Positions 1-7,015 of a DNA stretch of 40,772 nt are shown piece after piece. How positions within the stretch are numbered: position 1 is the first letter of the stretch; every line of letters begins with the position of its first letter. Position numbers and translations under genes: made by a program. The notes beneath the pieces were generated by a model. It searched no databases. It saw only the letters and a program-made list of their open reading frames with translations, and was not told the origin of the DNA. Source of the stretch: Clostridiales bacterium (GTDB lineage: Bacteria; Bacillota; Clostridia; Oscillospirales; Oscillospiraceae); the NCBI GenBank assembly GCA_012838345.1, contig DUPK01000066.1:1-40772 (forward strand). Reading direction: 5' to 3'.

Positions 1-257
1 AGCTTAATATGCTGCGGACGTGGAAAGTGATTATGTTACAGTCGGGTAAATATGTAGGGGAAAATAAGCGTCTTACAGAAAGTGGCTTACTCTCCTTCGC
101 TGTGCGCATTGGACATATTACGCCACAGGAAAATTGACAGCCACGAGGAGATGGGCAAAGCCCCAGAATTTAGAATAACATAAAAATCCAAAAAGCGCAG
201 CATATAATGGCGATTTTTTATATTAATTTCCAATGAGGCCCAACTGCCTTAAAAATA
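1..257. other. Left-edge stretch, no recognised gene
   Basis: No protein family is recognisable here. One frame on the plus strand is open from the window edge to a stop at 135-137 (about 44 codons); it could be the tail of a gene cut by the edge, but nothing in it is familiar. A 10-base inverted repeat pairs 7-16 with 197-206, and a T-run follows the right arm at 210-216. This could be the closing stem of a structured RNA of about 200 nt. Neither reading is well supported. Confidence 0.2.
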
Positions 258-296
258 AATCACCCGATTTGCCTGTAAGCAAACGGGTGATTTTCT
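258..296 (+). terminator. Rho-independent terminator
   Basis: A strong hairpin pairs 258-272 with 279-292, with one bulged base and a six-base loop, and is followed by TTTT. It ends whatever transcript enters from the left edge and insulates the acetyltransferase promoter just downstream. Confidence 0.75.
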
Positions 297-297
297 G

Positions 298-326
298 TTG
301 TAATCAGCCGGAGCCGGTAGTATAAT
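298..326 (+). promoter_or_regulatory. Sigma-A promoter of the GNAT gene
   Basis: TTGTAA at 298-303, a 17-base spacer, then TATAAT at 321-326. Transcription would start near 333, leaving a leader of about 38 nt before the ATG at 371. Confidence 0.7.
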
Positions 327-370
327 TATGAGCACAAAACAAGAAATTTACAGAAGAAAGAGAGGGCCTG

Positions 371-880
371 ATGAACTATAACATTGAAAAAGCCAAGCCC
401 TCAGATGCTAAAAGTATTCTCGAATATCTAAAACAGGTCGGCTCGGAGACCGACAATCTCACCTTCGGCGCTGAAGGGCTCTCGCTTTCCGTCGAAGAGG
501 AGGCTCAGTTCATAGCATCCTTTGAAACCTCCGACAGGAACGTGATGTATCTTGCAAAATCTGGCGGCAGGATAATCGGACTTGCATGCCTCACCACCTC
601 GCCGAGAGAAAGACTCAGCCACCGCGGGGAGCTTGCGATTTCCGTACTGAAGGAAGCCTGGGGCAGGGGCGTCGGCGAGGCGCTCATGCGAAAAATTATC
701 AATTTTGCAAAATACACGGCAGGCGCCGACCTAATACACCTGCAGGTCCGGAGCGACAACGAAAGGGCGATAAGGCTGTACGAAAAATTCGGTTTTGAGA
801 AAATCGGTACATTTCGCGGCTATATGAAAATAGGCGGCGAGCTAATAGACTGCGATTTAATGAACCTTTATTTCGACTAA
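371..880 (+). CDS. GNAT family N-acetyltransferase
   Basis: A 169-residue protein with the GNAT fold: it should transfer an acetyl group from acetyl-CoA to an amine, substrate unknown. The acetyl-CoA (motif A) segment reads RGVGEALM near residues 98-105, and the C-terminal beta-alpha element contains DNERAIRLYEKFGF, typical of the family, followed by a beta-bulge segment. Length is normal. There is no signal peptide or membrane segment, so it is cytosolic. The ATG at 371 follows a GAGAGG-like site and its own promoter at 298-326. It stops two bases before the end of the convergent Cys-rich gene. The family is certain; the substrate (protein, antibiotic or small amine) cannot be read from sequence. 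Confidence 0.9.
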   Translation: MNYNIEKAKPSDAKSILEYLKQVGSETDNLTFGAEGLSLSVEEEAQFIASFETSDRNVMYLAKSGGRIIGLACLTTSPRERLSHRGELAISVLKEAWGRGVGEALMRKIINFAKYTAGADLIHLQVRSDNERAIRLYEKFGFEKIGTFRGYMKIGGELIDCDLMNLYFD

Positions 881-882
881 TC

Positions 883-1065
883 TTAAGATTGGCCGTCGCC
901 GCTGCTTCGCGGCATTTTCTCCCGCCCGCTCTTCCTGCTTTTTCGCATGCAGTACGGGGGGTAGCGTTTATTGTTCTTATGGTATTCGATGCACTCGTCG
1001 CACTTCCCGTGCCGGGGGCATTTGGTCCTTTTACAGCTACATATTTCCAGTCCGTTTTCCAGCAT
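883..1065 (-). CDS. Small Cys/His-rich protein, putative metal binder
   Basis: A 60-residue protein with a dense N-terminal Cys/His array: C9, C11, C16, H19, C22, C25, H29 and C39, then a basic Lys/Arg-rich tail. Spacing such as CPRHGKCDEC suggests one or two zinc sites. I recall similar short Cys-rich proteins in clostridial genomes, but none with a known function. Support for a real gene is the GAGGTG site 5-7 bases before the ATG and the clean convergent packing against the acetyltransferase, whose stop is only two bases away. The plus-strand frame over the same bases lacks such a signal. Function unknown. Confidence 0.65.
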   Translation of the reverse strand: MLENGLEICSCKRTKCPRHGKCDECIEYHKNNKRYPPYCMRKSRKSGREKMPRSSGDGQS

Positions 1066-1146
1066 AACAGCACCTCATAATTGCCTTGATTTATATGATG
1101 TTAACATAGCCCGGCAGTAATTTCCATATGAAATAATGCCCGGAAC

Positions 1147-1183
1147 AGAAAAAAGCCCTGTAACCGCTAAGTTACAGGGCTTT
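1147..1183 (-). terminator. Terminator of tRNA-Val (works both ways)
   Basis: A perfect 12-bp stem pairs 1153-1164 with 1171-1182 around a six-base loop. On the minus strand it is followed by a U-run (A-run at 1148-1154 on the plus strand), starting right after the tRNA CCA end; the T-run at 1181-1187 makes it bidirectional. Confidence 0.85.
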
Positions 1184-1186
1184 TTT

Positions 1187-1262
1187 TGGTGGACGATACA
1201 GGACTCGAACCTGTGACCACCCGCACGTCAAGCGGGTGCTCTACCAGCTGAGCTAATCGTCC
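1187..1262 (-). tRNA. tRNA-Val (anticodon GAC)
   Basis: A 76-nt cloverleaf read on the minus strand. The 7-bp acceptor stem pairs GGACGAT with ATCGTCC, with discriminator A and an encoded CCA (1187-1189). The D-arm has TAGCTCAGCTGGTAGAGCA and the T-arm has GGTTCGAGTCC. The anticodon stem CCCGC/GCGGG encloses loop TTGACGT, giving anticodon GAC, which reads GUC and GUU valine codons. It has its own promoter at 1275-1303 and terminator at 1147-1183, so it is a monocistronic tRNA gene. Confidence 0.95.
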
Positions 1263-1274
1263 GTGCGCTGGATT

Positions 1275-1303
1275 ATTCTAAACCACAACGCACGGTTTGT
1301 CAA
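1275..1303 (-). promoter_or_regulatory. Promoter of tRNA-Val
   Basis: On the minus strand, TTGACA (1298-1303), a 17-base spacer and TAGAAT (1275-1280) lie about 12 bases before the mature tRNA 5' end at 1262. Confidence 0.8.
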
Positions 1304-1309
1304 GGGCTT

Positions 1310-1888
1310 TTATACCCAGCGGGCAAATTTTATGAGAAGCTCGTCGACATATTTGAGCTTTGTGTGGTTTTCTCTCCAGTAATCCGGGGAGTTTATCGCC
1401 CCCGTCCTGCTTAGCGCTTCGATGGCGAGCTCGACCCTGTCTATCGGCTCGTCCCTCACCTCGGCAAAGCCCGCGATTTGCTCGCTTTTCATAAGGTATA
1501 TCCTCTGCCTTACGGCGTTTGCGCTGTTTCCCTCTATAGTCGTAAATGAAACCGAGTTTGCGCTTTTTACTATGCCCACGTGGTCGCAGTCTCCGCTGCC
1601 GTCCCAGTCGAAGTACACAAGGTCGCCGGGCTTTGGAATGTAGCCGTCGCCGCTGTGAAAACGGCCCTTGGCCCTGAACATGTTCCTGCCGAGCGTGCAG
1701 GAGGCATGCTTCGGAACGCTATCCTCACCCAGCCCCGCCATGTGCGCGCACCAGCTTACAAAAATTGCGCACCAGGGCACGTCGTTTCCAAATCCGCCGT
1801 ACCACTCTATGTACTTGTCATCTCCTCTTGGGGCCGATACGCCGAGCTCGCCCTCGGCGATTTTAACTAATAGCTCTTTCTTTGTCAT
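1310..1888 (-). CDS. CHAP-domain peptidoglycan hydrolase
   Basis: A 192-residue protein with an N-terminal CHAP (NlpC/P60-like) cysteine amidase/endopeptidase domain. Likely catalytic residues are C40 in VPWCAIFVSWC, H103 in CDHVGIV and E119 in the EGN segment. Residues 146-192 form a small helical C-terminal module (with AIEALSRTGAI and PDYW) of the kind seen in lysin-like proteins; its role is unclear. There is no signal peptide, so it is either released by lysis or a holin, or acts inside the mother cell. An AAGGGGAG site precedes the ATG. The nearest gene downstream on the strand is tRNA-Val. It may be a domesticated phage endolysin, though no other phage genes are in view. Confidence 0.85.
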   Translation of the reverse strand: MTKKELLVKIAEGELGVSAPRGDDKYIEWYGGFGNDVPWCAIFVSWCAHMAGLGEDSVPKHASCTLGRNMFRAKGRFHSGDGYIPKPGDLVYFDWDGSGDCDHVGIVKSANSVSFTTIEGNSANAVRQRIYLMKSEQIAGFAEVRDEPIDRVELAIEALSRTGAINSPDYWRENHTKLKYVDELLIKFARWV

Positions 1889-2372
1889 TTTCCCGCTCCC
1901 CTTTTAAAGTGTTTTCTAATGAAGGGAAAAAGCGGGGCGGTTTTTGCACGCAAACGTGCAAAAAAGAAATAATAATTTCTCGGCGGCGTTGAAAAAATCG
2001 CCCCACAATACACGGGGGACGCCCGCCACCGCGGATTTTTAAACCATATTTCTGGGATTTTTTACTATTTAGGTTCCAGTAAGTAAATAAGCCCACGGAG
2101 CCTGCCGACTAGATGTGAATATAACATAAATTCAGTCTTGTAGTGTTATGTTAACCACGCCCCCAGGGCAAAATCCCGGCTTATCTGCCGGCTGCCGGGG
2201 AGCAGATAAAACTGAATTGCCACAGTACCCGGCCGCCGGCGAGATTGAATTTATACCGCCGCATAATTTCAGAAATACCTCCGCATGTTGCGCATGGGCG
2301 CTGACAATAATAATTTCCTGTACGCCGCCCCTCATGCAAACCGCCCTAAACCGCGGCGGCTAACCTGTTTGC
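1889..2372. other. Gene-free leader region before mnmE
   Basis: About 480 bases without a convincing gene. It holds a compound hairpin at 1934-2004 (separate entry) and an 8-bp stem at 2181-2188/2202-2209. Short open frames in both directions lack ribosome sites and family resemblance. Confidence 0.6.
1934..2004. repeat. Nested inverted repeats, possible structured element
   Basis: An outer pair GGGGCG (1934-1939) / CGCCCC (1999-2004) encloses a perfect 10-bp hairpin at 1941-1950/1955-1964 with a four-base loop, and a second hairpin AGAAAT/ATTTCT at about 1964-1980. The arrangement is cloverleaf-like. It lies upstream of both the CHAP gene (minus) and mnmE (plus). It could be a leader RNA, a miniature repeat or a cruciform; no known RNA family is recognised. 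Confidence 0.4.
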
Positions 2373-2401
2373 TTGTTTTTCTGAGTAAAATATGGTATTA
2401 T
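2373..2401 (+). promoter_or_regulatory. Sigma-A promoter of mnmE
   Basis: TTGTTT (2373-2378), a 17-base spacer and TATTAT (2396-2401), giving a leader of about 70 nt before the mnmE ATG. Confidence 0.65.
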
Positions 2402-2480
2402 ATTTTGATGTTCAAAAACACAATTTCGCGTCTGCTTTTCAAGGCATACGGTATTTTCAACGCACCAAGGGGGTAATTAA

Positions 2481-3851
2481 ATGCCCGATACCATAGCCGC
2501 AATAGCCACGGGCGCGGTGCGTAGCGCCATAGGAGTGCTGCGCCTAAGCGGTGACGAGGCGATAAAAATTGCATCCTCCGTCTTTAGGGCCTACAGCGGG
2601 AAGCCGCTGCACGAGTACAAAAGCCGCCGGCTTGTCTACGGCGAGCTGGTCTCGAAGGACGGCGGCGTTTTGGATGTCTGCCTTGCCACGATAAGCCGCG
2701 CGCCGAACACCTACACGGGCGAGGACACCGCGGAATTCCACTGCCACGGCTCCCCCACGGTCCTCGCGGCGGGGCTTAAGGCCCTGTTTGAGGCCGGCGC
2801 GAGACAGGCTCTCCCGGGCGAGTTTACAAAGCGCGCGTTTTTAAACGGGCGGCTCGACCTCACGCAGGCCGAGGCGGTCATAGACCTCATTGACGCCGAG
2901 ACCGAGGCCGCCGCGAAAAACGCGGCCTGTCACCTTAAGGGCAGCGTCTCGCAGAAGGTGTCCAGGATTTACGATGCGCTCATCGACATCTCAGCGCACT
3001 TCCACGCCGTCATCGATTACCCGGACGAGGATATAGAGCCGTTTCAAAAGGCCCAGTTTGAAGAAACTCTTGAATTATCCGCTTTTGAGCTGGAAAAACT
3101 TATAAGAAGTTTCGAGCGGGGCAGAGTTCTGCGCGAGGGCGTGAAAAGCGCGATTGTCGGCAGGCCCAACGCGGGCAAGTCTTCGCTCCTGAACGCCCTT
3201 CTGGGCTACGAGCGGGCCATAGTCACGCCGATTCCCGGCACGACGCGCGACACGATAGAGGAAAAGCTCACGCTCGGCGGTGTGCTGCTGCGCCTGATTG
3301 ACACCGCCGGGATTCGCAAAACCGAGGACGAGGTGGAAAAAATCGGCGTCGAGCGCGCCATCGAGGCAGCAAGGGAGGCAGAGCTGGTCATCGCCGTTTT
3401 CGACGGCTCGGAGGAACTCACGGGCGAGGACATGGAGGCGATAAACGCCGCCGGGAGCGCAAAACGCTCGATAGCGGTGGTCAACAAATCCGACCTGCCC
3501 CAAAAAATAGACCTAAGCAAAATACGCTCCAGCTTCCGCTCGGTCTGTGTCGTCTCGGCGCTCGACCGCACGGGGCTTGAAAAGCTCGATTCAATAGTGC
3601 GGGAAATGTTTGAGGGCGATAGGCCTGAGACAGCGGGCGAAATCATAACTTCGGCGCGTCAGGCCGAGGCGATAAGCCGCGCCCACGCTTCTATTGCGGC
3701 GGCGCTTTCGGCTCTGAAGGAGGGCTTTACTCCCGACGCCGTGCTCAGCGAGGCCGAGTCGGGGGTTGCCGCTCTCGGCGAGCTTCTGGGCAAGACGGTC
3801 CGCAGCGACGTGACCGACAGAATCTTCTCCCGCTTTTGCGTTGGAAAGTAA
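2481..3851 (+). CDS. mnmE: tRNA uridine-5-carboxymethylaminomethyl GTPase MnmE
   Basis: A 456-residue GTPase that, with MnmG, modifies the wobble uridine (cmnm5U34) of tRNAs reading split codon boxes. The N-terminal folate-binding domain starts DTIAAIAT and contains PGEFTKRAFLNGRLDLTQAEA. The G domain is inserted in a helical domain: G1 GRPNAGKS (227-234), the GTTRDT loop (253-258), G3 DTAG (274-277) and G4 NKSD (335-338). The protein ends CVGK, carrying the conserved C-terminal cysteine. Length is normal. The ATG follows AAGGGGG. In many Firmicutes mnmE lies with mnmG, rsmG and jag beside dnaA; here it stands alone about 18 kb left of dnaA. Confidence 0.97.
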   Translation: MPDTIAAIATGAVRSAIGVLRLSGDEAIKIASSVFRAYSGKPLHEYKSRRLVYGELVSKDGGVLDVCLATISRAPNTYTGEDTAEFHCHGSPTVLAAGLKALFEAGARQALPGEFTKRAFLNGRLDLTQAEAVIDLIDAETEAAAKNAACHLKGSVSQKVSRIYDALIDISAHFHAVIDYPDEDIEPFQKAQFEETLELSAFELEKLIRSFERGRVLREGVKSAIVGRPNAGKSSLLNALLGYERAIVTPIPGTTRDTIEEKLTLGGVLLRLIDTAGIRKTEDEVEKIGVERAIEAAREAELVIAVFDGSEELTGEDMEAINAAGSAKRSIAVVNKSDLPQKIDLSKIRSSFRSVCVVSALDRTGLEKLDSIVREMFEGDRPETAGEIITSARQAEAISRAHASIAAALSALKEGFTPDAVLSEAESGVAALGELLGKTVRSDVTDRIFSRFCVGK

Positions 3852-3897
3852 AGGCAAAAAAGTCAAAGAAAAAGCCCCTATTGTTAATCAAAAAGCG

Positions 3898-3926
3898 TTG
3901 AAATAACCGCTGCCTTGTGGTAATAT
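3898..3926 (+). promoter_or_regulatory. Promoter of ppdK
   Basis: TTGAAA (3898-3903), a 17-base spacer and TAATAT (3921-3926). It overlaps the upstream GTG frame extension of ppdK, which supports the later ATG at 3983 as the start. Confidence 0.65.
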
Positions 3927-3982
3927 TTCGGAAGCGAAATTATTTAAATCTTCATGGGGTTTACGAGAAAGGAAAGTTTCGT

Positions 3983-6616
3983 ATGAGCAAGAAGTATGTC
4001 TACATGTTCACTGAAGGCAATGGCTCGATGCGTGAGCTGCTCGGCGGCAAGGGCGCAAATCTTGCCGAGATGACGAATCTCGGCCTGCCCGTACCTCCGG
4101 GATTTACCGTCACCACCGAGGCCTGCACACAGTATTACGCCGATGGAGAGCGCATCAGTGAGGAAATCCAGAATCAGATTATGGAGTATCTTGCTAAGCT
4201 TGAAAAGGTCACCGGCAAGAAGTTCGGCGACCTTGAAAACCCGCTGCTCGTCTCCGTGCGCAGCGGCGCCAGAGCGTCCATGCCCGGCATGATGGACACG
4301 ATACTCAACCTCGGTCTGAACGACAGGGTCGTCGAGGCCTTCGCCAGAAAGACCAGCAATCCCCGCTTTGCCTACGACTCCTACCGCCGCTTCATCCAGA
4401 TGTACTCCGACGTCGTCATGGAGGTCGGCAAGAAGTACTTTGAGGAGCTAATCGACAAAAAGAAGGAAGAGCGCGGCGTAAAGCTCGATACTGAGCTCAC
4501 CGCAGAGGACCTCAAAGAGCTTGCCGAGCTGTTCAAGGCAGAGTACAAGGCAAAGGTCGGCGGCGACTTCCCGCAGGACCCGAAGGAGCAGCTCATGGGA
4601 GCCGTCAAGGCCGTTTTCCGCAGCTGGAACAATCCGCGCGCCATCTACTACCGCCGCATGAACGATATACCCCACGACTGGGGCACCGCCGTTAACGTTC
4701 AGACGATGGTCTTCGGCAACACGGGCGACAGCTCGGGAACCGGCGTTGCCTTTACAAGAAACCCCGCCACAGGCGAGAAGAAACTTTTCGGCGAATTTCT
4801 TATGAACGCACAGGGCGAGGACGTCGTCGCCGGCATCCGCACCCCCGAGCCGATAGACAGGCTCGCGGAGATTATGCCCGAGGCCTACAAGCAGTTCGTC
4901 GAGATATGCAATATACTTGAAAAGCACTATAAGGACATGCAGGACATGGAGTTTACCATAGAGGAAGGCAAGCTCTACATGCTCCAGACCAGAAGCGGCA
5001 AGCGCACGGCGACAGCCGCCCTGAAAATCGCCTGCGACCTCGTCGACGAGGGCATGGTTGACGAAAAAAAGGCCGTACTCATGGTAGACCCAAAGCAGCT
5101 TGACGCGCTTTTGCACCCGCAGTTTGACGAGAAGGCGCTGAAGGCTGCAGAGCCCATCGGCAGGGGCCTTGCCGCCTCGCCCGGCGCCGCCTGCGGCAGA
5201 GTCGTGTTCACCGCCGAGGACGCCGTCGAGTGGGCAAAGAAGGGCGAGAAGGTCATTCTAGTCCGCCTTGAGACCTCACCCGAGGACATCGAGGGCATGC
5301 ACGCTTCAAAGGGCATTCTCACCGTCCGCGGCGGCATGACCTCCCACGCCGCTGTCGTCGCCAGAGGCATGGGCACCTGCTGCGTGTCCGGCTGCGGCGA
5401 GATTGTTATGGACGAGGAAAACAAGCGCTTTACCCTCGGCGGCAAGACCATTAAGGAAGGCGACTGGATAAGCATTGACGGTTCCACCGGAAACATCTAC
5501 GGTGAAGCCATTCCGACCGTCGAGGCCTCAATCGGCGGCAACTTCGGACGCCTCATGGCCTGGGCCGACAAATACCGCGCCCTCGGAATCCGCACCAACG
5601 CGGACACGCCAACGGATGCCAAAAACGCCTACAAGTTCGGCGCGGAGGGCATCGGCCTTTGCCGCACCGAGCATATGTTCTTCGATCCCGACCGCATTTC
5701 CGCAATCCGCGAGATGATAGTATCAAAGACCGCCGAGCAGCGCGAAAAGGCTCTCTCCAAGCTCCTACCCATGCAGAGGGGCGACTTTGAGGCCATCTAC
5801 GAGGCGATGCAGGGCTATCCCGTAACCATTCGATTCCTCGACCCCCCTCTCCACGAGTTCGTCCCGACCGAGGAGGACGATATAGAGGCCCTTGCCGAGG
5901 ATATGAATATGGAAGTTGCCGAGCTCAAGGCCGTAATCGAGGGCCTGCACGAGTTTAACCCCATGATGGGCCACCGCGGCTGCCGCCTTGCCGTCACCTA
6001 TCCCGAGATAGCGGCAATGCAGACAAGGGCCGTAATCGAGGCCGCGATAAATGTCCAGAAGCGCCATCCCGAATGGAAGCTCGTGCCCGAAATCATGATT
6101 CCGCTTGTCGGCGAGGTCAAGGAGCTTGCCTTTGTCAAGTCCATAGTCACAAGCACAGCCGACGAGATTATTGCGGCTTCCGGTGTCAAGCTCGAGTACA
6201 AGGTCGGCACAATGATAGAGATACCCAGAGCCTGTCTCACGGCCGACGAAATCGCCAAGGAAGCGGACTTCTTCTCCTTCGGCACCAACGACCTGACCCA
6301 GATGACCTTCGGCTTCAGCCGCGACGACGCCGGCAAGTTCCTCGAGGCATACTACGAGAAGAAGATTTACGAAAGCGACCCCTTCGCAAGGCTCGACCAG
6401 ATCGGCGTCGGAAAGCTTGTCGAGATGGCGGTGCAGCTCGGCAAGAAGGCCCGCCCCGACTTAAAGCTCGGCATCTGCGGAGAGCACGGCGGCGACCCGA
6501 GCTCCATCGAGTTCTGCCACAGGGCAGGCCTGACCTACGTCTCCTGCTCGCCCTTCCGCGTGCCGATTGCAAGGCTTGCCGCGGCTCAGGCGGCTCTCAA
6601 ATACCCGAGAGGCTGA
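3983..6616 (+). CDS. ppdK: Pyruvate, phosphate dikinase
   Basis: An 877-residue cytosolic enzyme that interconverts pyruvate + ATP + phosphate and PEP + AMP + PPi; in anaerobes it often runs glycolytically with PPi. The N-terminal ATP-grasp domain begins GGKGANLAEM; the swivelling domain carries the phospho-accepting His455 in GGMTSHAAVVARGMG; the C-terminal PEP/pyruvate barrel has the catalytic Cys832 in GICGEHGGDP. These positions match the well-studied Clostridium symbiosum enzyme (H455, C831) almost exactly. I chose ATG 3983 because AAAGGAAAG precedes it and the protein then starts MSKKYVYMF as in the family; a GTG at 3917 would add 22 atypical residues overlapping the promoter. Its 3' end is partly duplicated at 8560-8655. 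Confidence 0.97.
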   Translation: MSKKYVYMFTEGNGSMRELLGGKGANLAEMTNLGLPVPPGFTVTTEACTQYYADGERISEEIQNQIMEYLAKLEKVTGKKFGDLENPLLVSVRSGARASMPGMMDTILNLGLNDRVVEAFARKTSNPRFAYDSYRRFIQMYSDVVMEVGKKYFEELIDKKKEERGVKLDTELTAEDLKELAELFKAEYKAKVGGDFPQDPKEQLMGAVKAVFRSWNNPRAIYYRRMNDIPHDWGTAVNVQTMVFGNTGDSSGTGVAFTRNPATGEKKLFGEFLMNAQGEDVVAGIRTPEPIDRLAEIMPEAYKQFVEICNILEKHYKDMQDMEFTIEEGKLYMLQTRSGKRTATAALKIACDLVDEGMVDEKKAVLMVDPKQLDALLHPQFDEKALKAAEPIGRGLAASPGAACGRVVFTAEDAVEWAKKGEKVILVRLETSPEDIEGMHASKGILTVRGGMTSHAAVVARGMGTCCVSGCGEIVMDEENKRFTLGGKTIKEGDWISIDGSTGNIYGEAIPTVEASIGGNFGRLMAWADKYRALGIRTNADTPTDAKNAYKFGAEGIGLCRTEHMFFDPDRISAIREMIVSKTAEQREKALSKLLPMQRGDFEAIYEAMQGYPVTIRFLDPPLHEFVPTEEDDIEALAEDMNMEVAELKAVIEGLHEFNPMMGHRGCRLAVTYPEIAAMQTRAVIEAAINVQKRHPEWKLVPEIMIPLVGEVKELAFVKSIVTSTADEIIAASGVKLEYKVGTMIEIPRACLTADEIAKEADFFSFGTNDLTQMTFGFSRDDAGKFLEAYYEKKIYESDPFARLDQIGVGKLVEMAVQLGKKARPDLKLGICGEHGGDPSSIEFCHRAGLTYVSCSPFRVPIARLAAAQAALKYPRG

Positions 6617-6638
6617 TTTTGGTTAAATAATAAAAGCA

Positions 6639-6676
6639 AAAGGTATTGCCCGAGATTTGCGGCAATACCTTTTTTC
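6639..6676. terminator. Bidirectional terminator between ppdK and hgcB
   Basis: A 12-bp stem pairs 6639-6650 with 6661-6672, followed by a T-run on the plus strand. On the minus strand the hairpin is followed by a U-rich tract, so it can also end the hgcAB transcript. A near-copy lies at 8621-8655. Confidence 0.85.
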
Positions 6677-6711
6677 TGATACGGATATTTTATATCCCAA
6701 ATCCTTGTTAT

Positions 6712-7005
6712 CTAACAGCATTCTCCGTCGCCGGAGCAGTCACAGCTCGGCTCGCTTCCGGTAAACCAGCCCTTGATGATGGCAGCGACGCATCCGACAC
6801 TTGCATTGACAGAGATAGCCTTTACGGGACAGTTCATTGCGCAAGCACCGCATTCCATGCAGCTGTTTATATCCTTTATCACGGCTTTTTCCCCGGATAT
6901 TACAAAAACACTGTGGGGGCAGACTTCTGCGCATCTTCCGCAGCCTATGCATTTCTCGGCCGTGAGGCACAGCGTCGCGACATTTCTAAGATATTTGTGT
7001 TTCAT
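6712..7005 (-). CDS. hgcB: HgcB, ferredoxin of the mercury-methylation pair
   Basis: A 97-residue ferredoxin that, in the HgcAB system, supplies low-potential electrons to reduce the HgcA corrinoid and probably helps bind Hg(II) or product. Two 4Fe-4S motifs are visible: C19xxC22xxC25xxxC29 followed by PHSVF, and C49MECGAC55xxxC59. The second carries the CMECGAC signature specific to HgcB. A conserved lone C72 (VGC) and a terminal vicinal pair C96-C97 complete the family pattern; C88 and C90 are extra. The ATG at 7005 is preceded by AGGAGGG, which overlaps the hgcA stop; a TTG six codons earlier lies inside that signal and is rejected. It is co-transcribed and translationally coupled with hgcA, 10 bases apart. 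Confidence 0.93.
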   Translation of the reverse strand: MKHKYLRNVATLCLTAEKCIGCGRCAEVCPHSVFVISGEKAVIKDINSCMECGACAMNCPVKAISVNASVGCVAAIIKGWFTGSEPSCDCSGDGECC

Positions 7006-7015
7006 AAACTCCCTC

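Noticed and set aside
3917-3982. N-terminal extension of PPDK from a GTG
   Set aside because: It overlaps the predicted ppdK promoter and adds residues not seen in the family; ATG 3983 has a ribosome site and restores the catalytic numbering of known enzymes.
4448-5116. Long minus-strand frame inside ppdK (222 codons)
   Set aside because: It is a shadow of the GC-rich third-position bias of ppdK, with no start signal.
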